From the NCBI GenBank assembly GCA_027621895.1, contig JAQCAK010000081.1:1-7317 (forward strand): a stretch of DNA of 7,317 bases, given 5' to 3'. Position 1 is the stretch's first letter. Each line of letters starts with the position of its first letter. The translations under genes and the position numbers were made by a program. This stretch comes from Pseudomonadota bacterium. GTDB taxonomy: Bacteria > Pseudomonadota > Gammaproteobacteria > Pseudomonadales > Azotimanducaceae. Under the pieces are notes generated by a model. It ran no database searches and was not told the origin of the DNA. It saw only the letters and a program-made list of their open reading frames with translations. Below, piece after piece: positions 6,130-7,317 of the stretch.

Positions 6130-6158
6130 TTTTGAAAATCATTCGCCTTCCGGGTCAA
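6130..6158 (-). promoter_or_regulatory. Candidate sigma-70 promoter for the sigma/anti-sigma/receptor operon
   Basis: Read on the minus strand, TTGACC (6153-6158) is a 5/6 match to a -35 box. It is followed after exactly 17 bases by TCAAAA (6130-6135), a weak 3/6 -10. If used, transcription would begin near 6123, only about 9 bases before the TTG at 6114 but about 27 before the GTG at 6096, which favours the later start. No good ECF-type GGAAC/TC spacing was found, so autoregulation through this site is not supported. Confidence 0.35.
6133..6147. promoter_or_regulatory. Weak Fur-box-like element overlapping the candidate -10
   Basis: TGAAAATCATTCGCC on the + strand agrees with the 7-1-7 Fur consensus TGATAATnATTATCA at 10 of 14 counted positions. 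It covers one base-pair edge of the putative -10 and part of the spacer, where Fur would block transcription in iron-replete cells. It overlaps an AT-rich near-palindrome GATTTT-TG-AAAATC (6127-6140) that could be an operator for some other factor. The left half matches well and the right half poorly, so this is only a candidate. Confidence 0.25.
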
Positions 6159-6166
6159 TTTTTGCG

Positions 6167-7317
6167 CTATTTTTCGGCCACTGGGAGGCTTTCCTGTCGG
6201 TAGACCCCATAGAGCTTCTCGCGGTACAGCAGGCCGGGAAGCAGCGCCCAGGCCAGTGCCCGGTCAGCCATCTCCGGGCTCAGTAGCACCGGTTCCAGCA
6301 GGTCTGACTGGCGATCATAGCCGAACTGTGCGGCTGGCAGGTCAGGGCGGTGAATGACGACCTGGTCACCCCGCATGTAGGCATGGTTGTCACCATACTG
6401 CATGACTGCGCGACCCTGGCTGTCCGCTGGCGCTGCCAGGACATTTTCACCGGGGAAGGGCGCAATACCGCTGATACCCGCCAATCCAAGCAGGGTCGGA
6501 ATCAGGTCGATCTGGCTGGTGATCCGGGACACCTTCCGGGGAGTGACGTCGGCACCGAGAATAACACCGGGAATGTGATAGCTGGAAACCGGCACCAGGT
6601 CGTAGCCCCTGGGGCGTTCGTCGTGATCCGCGACGATCAATACCAGGGTGTCCTGCCAGTAGTCGGACTGGCGGGCTTTTTCAATGAACTGGCCAACGGC
6701 GTAGTCTGCATACTTCACCGCGTTGTGCTTGCTCTGTTTCGGCTCCTCATAGAGCTCGATGCGACCATCCGGGAACTCGAAGGGGCTGTGGAAAGACGAC
6801 GTGAAGGCCACTGCAAAGACAGGTTGTTCGCTGTTTTTCAGTACCTGGTGGGTTTTCTCGAGAAGATCCTCGTCGGACACGCCCCAGGTGCCCTTGAAAA
6901 TCCATTCGTCATAGTCATTGATATCGATAGCCTCATCAAAACCATTGTTGAGGAAGAAACCCTGCATGTTGTCAAAATGTGCCTCACCGCCATAGATAAA
7001 GTAGTTTCGATAGCCCAGGGGACGCAGGGTTTCTGCCATGGTGTAAAACCCGGTTTGCGAGCCGCTCAGCTTCAGCACACTCCTGGCGGGTGATGGCGGA
7101 AACCCGACAACGATGGCTTCCAGGCCGCGTGCGGAACGAATGCCGGTGGCATATAGGCGCTCGAACCAGATGCCCTGGTCAGCCATGGTGTCCAGGTAAG
7201 GAGAAAGCGGCAGTCCACCCAGGGCGCCGATAAACCGTGCTCCCAGGCTCTCCTGGACGATAATCAGAATATTGCGCAGCTTTGCAGGCTGCCCGCCTGC
7301 GCCGAATCGGTGCTGGG
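6167..7317 (-). CDS. LTA-synthase/phosphoglycerol-transferase-like sulfatase-fold enzyme (5' truncated)
   Basis: The frame stays open to the window's right edge, so an internal ATG at 7184-7186 is not the start. The upstream codons encode RNILIIVQESLGARFIGALG, the first strand and metal-binding Glu (7250-7252) of the alkaline-phosphatase/sulfatase fold (PF00884). Downstream are YATGIRSARGLEA with the likely nucleophile Ser (7133-7135), FTSSFHSPFEFP with a conserved His (6788-6790), and VADHDERPRG with metal-binding Asp-His (6623-6628). This arrangement fits the LtaS/OpgB family, membrane enzymes that move phosphoglycerol (or similar head groups) onto glycans or lipids in the periplasm. The expected N-terminal membrane helices lie beyond the window. 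In LtaS and many relatives the nucleophile is Thr; here it is Ser. The gene is 52 bp upstream of the sigma gene on the same strand, so read-through is possible, although a candidate promoter lies between. The actual substrate is unknown. Confidence 0.88.
   Translation of the reverse strand, partial: QHRFGAGGQPAKLRNILIIVQESLGARFIGALGGLPLSPYLDTMADQGIWFERLYATGIRSARGLEAIVVGFPPSPARSVLKLSGSQTGFYTMAETLRPLGYRNYFIYGGEAHFDNMQGFFLNNGFDEAIDINDYDEWIFKGTWGVSDEDLLEKTHQVLKNSEQPVFAVAFTSSFHSPFEFPDGRIELYEEPKQSKHNAVKYADYAVGQFIEKARQSDYWQDTLVLIVADHDERPRGYDLVPVSSYHIPGVILGADVTPRKVSRITSQIDLIPTLLGLAGISGIAPFPGENVLAAPADSQGRAVMQYGDNHAYMRGDQVVIHRPDLPAAQFGYDRQSDLLEPVLLSPEMADRALAWALLPGLLYREKLYGVYRQESLPVAEK

Noticed and set aside
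6130..6156. An ECF-type (GGAA...TCAAA) autoregulated promoter ahead of the sigma gene
   Set aside because: GGAA and TCAAA both occur on the minus strand but are only about 12 bases apart, too close for an ECF -35/-10 pair.
6350..7093. A 247-codon + strand open frame opposite the sulfatase-fold gene
   Set aside because: The minus-strand frame holds all catalytic motifs of the sulfatase fold; the + strand product shows no family resemblance and is explained by high-GC antisense bias.
7184..7186. ATG as the start of the sulfatase-fold gene
   Set aside because: The frame stays open upstream to the window edge and encodes the conserved metal-binding first strand (IIVQES), so the gene is truncated by the window instead.

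Overview
The window is almost fully coding. Its base composition, gene style and envelope proteins (TonB-dependent receptor, FecR anti-sigma, Sec-exported TPR protein, LtaS/OpgB-type phosphotransferase) point to a Gram-negative proteobacterium. A gammaproteobacterium, perhaps marine or environmental, is the best guess, but no taxonomic marker gene is present.

Left half (1-2199), all on the + strand: the last 21 codons of a probable SAM-dependent methyltransferase, a heme-oxygenase-like (TenA/PqqC-fold) putative dimetal oxidase, a short-chain dehydrogenase overlapping it by 4 bp, and, after a perfect 11-bp hairpin, a secreted TPR protein. The first three are packed as a translationally coupled unit and look like a small redox/biosynthetic cassette whose substrate cannot be read from the sequence.

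Right half (2208-7317), all on the - strand, converging on the left half with only 8 bp between stop codons. In transcription order it holds a 5'-truncated LTA-synthase/phosphoglycerol-transferase-like sulfatase-fold enzyme, a 52-bp gap with a candidate promoter and a weak Fur-box-like element, then an ECF sigma factor, a FecR-type transmembrane anti-sigma factor and a TonB-dependent receptor. The receptor has an N-terminal STN signalling domain. The last three form a complete cell-surface signalling system. The receptor's STN domain should contact the periplasmic C-terminus of the anti-sigma, which releases the sigma factor when the ligand binds. The receptor's plug resembles the 'PFHL...GGFPARYG' type I associate with Bacteroidota receptors rather than a classical siderophore receptor, so the ligand is open.

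No rRNA, tRNA, CRISPR array, insertion sequence or long repeat was seen, and there is no gene-free stretch above about 65 bp. The most interesting points are the metal-ligand pattern of the heme-oxygenase-like protein and its uncharacterised cassette, the intact surface-signalling triad with a visible anti-sigma self-cleavage motif, the receptor's unusual plug class, and the Ser in place of Thr at the likely nucleophile of the phosphotransferase.
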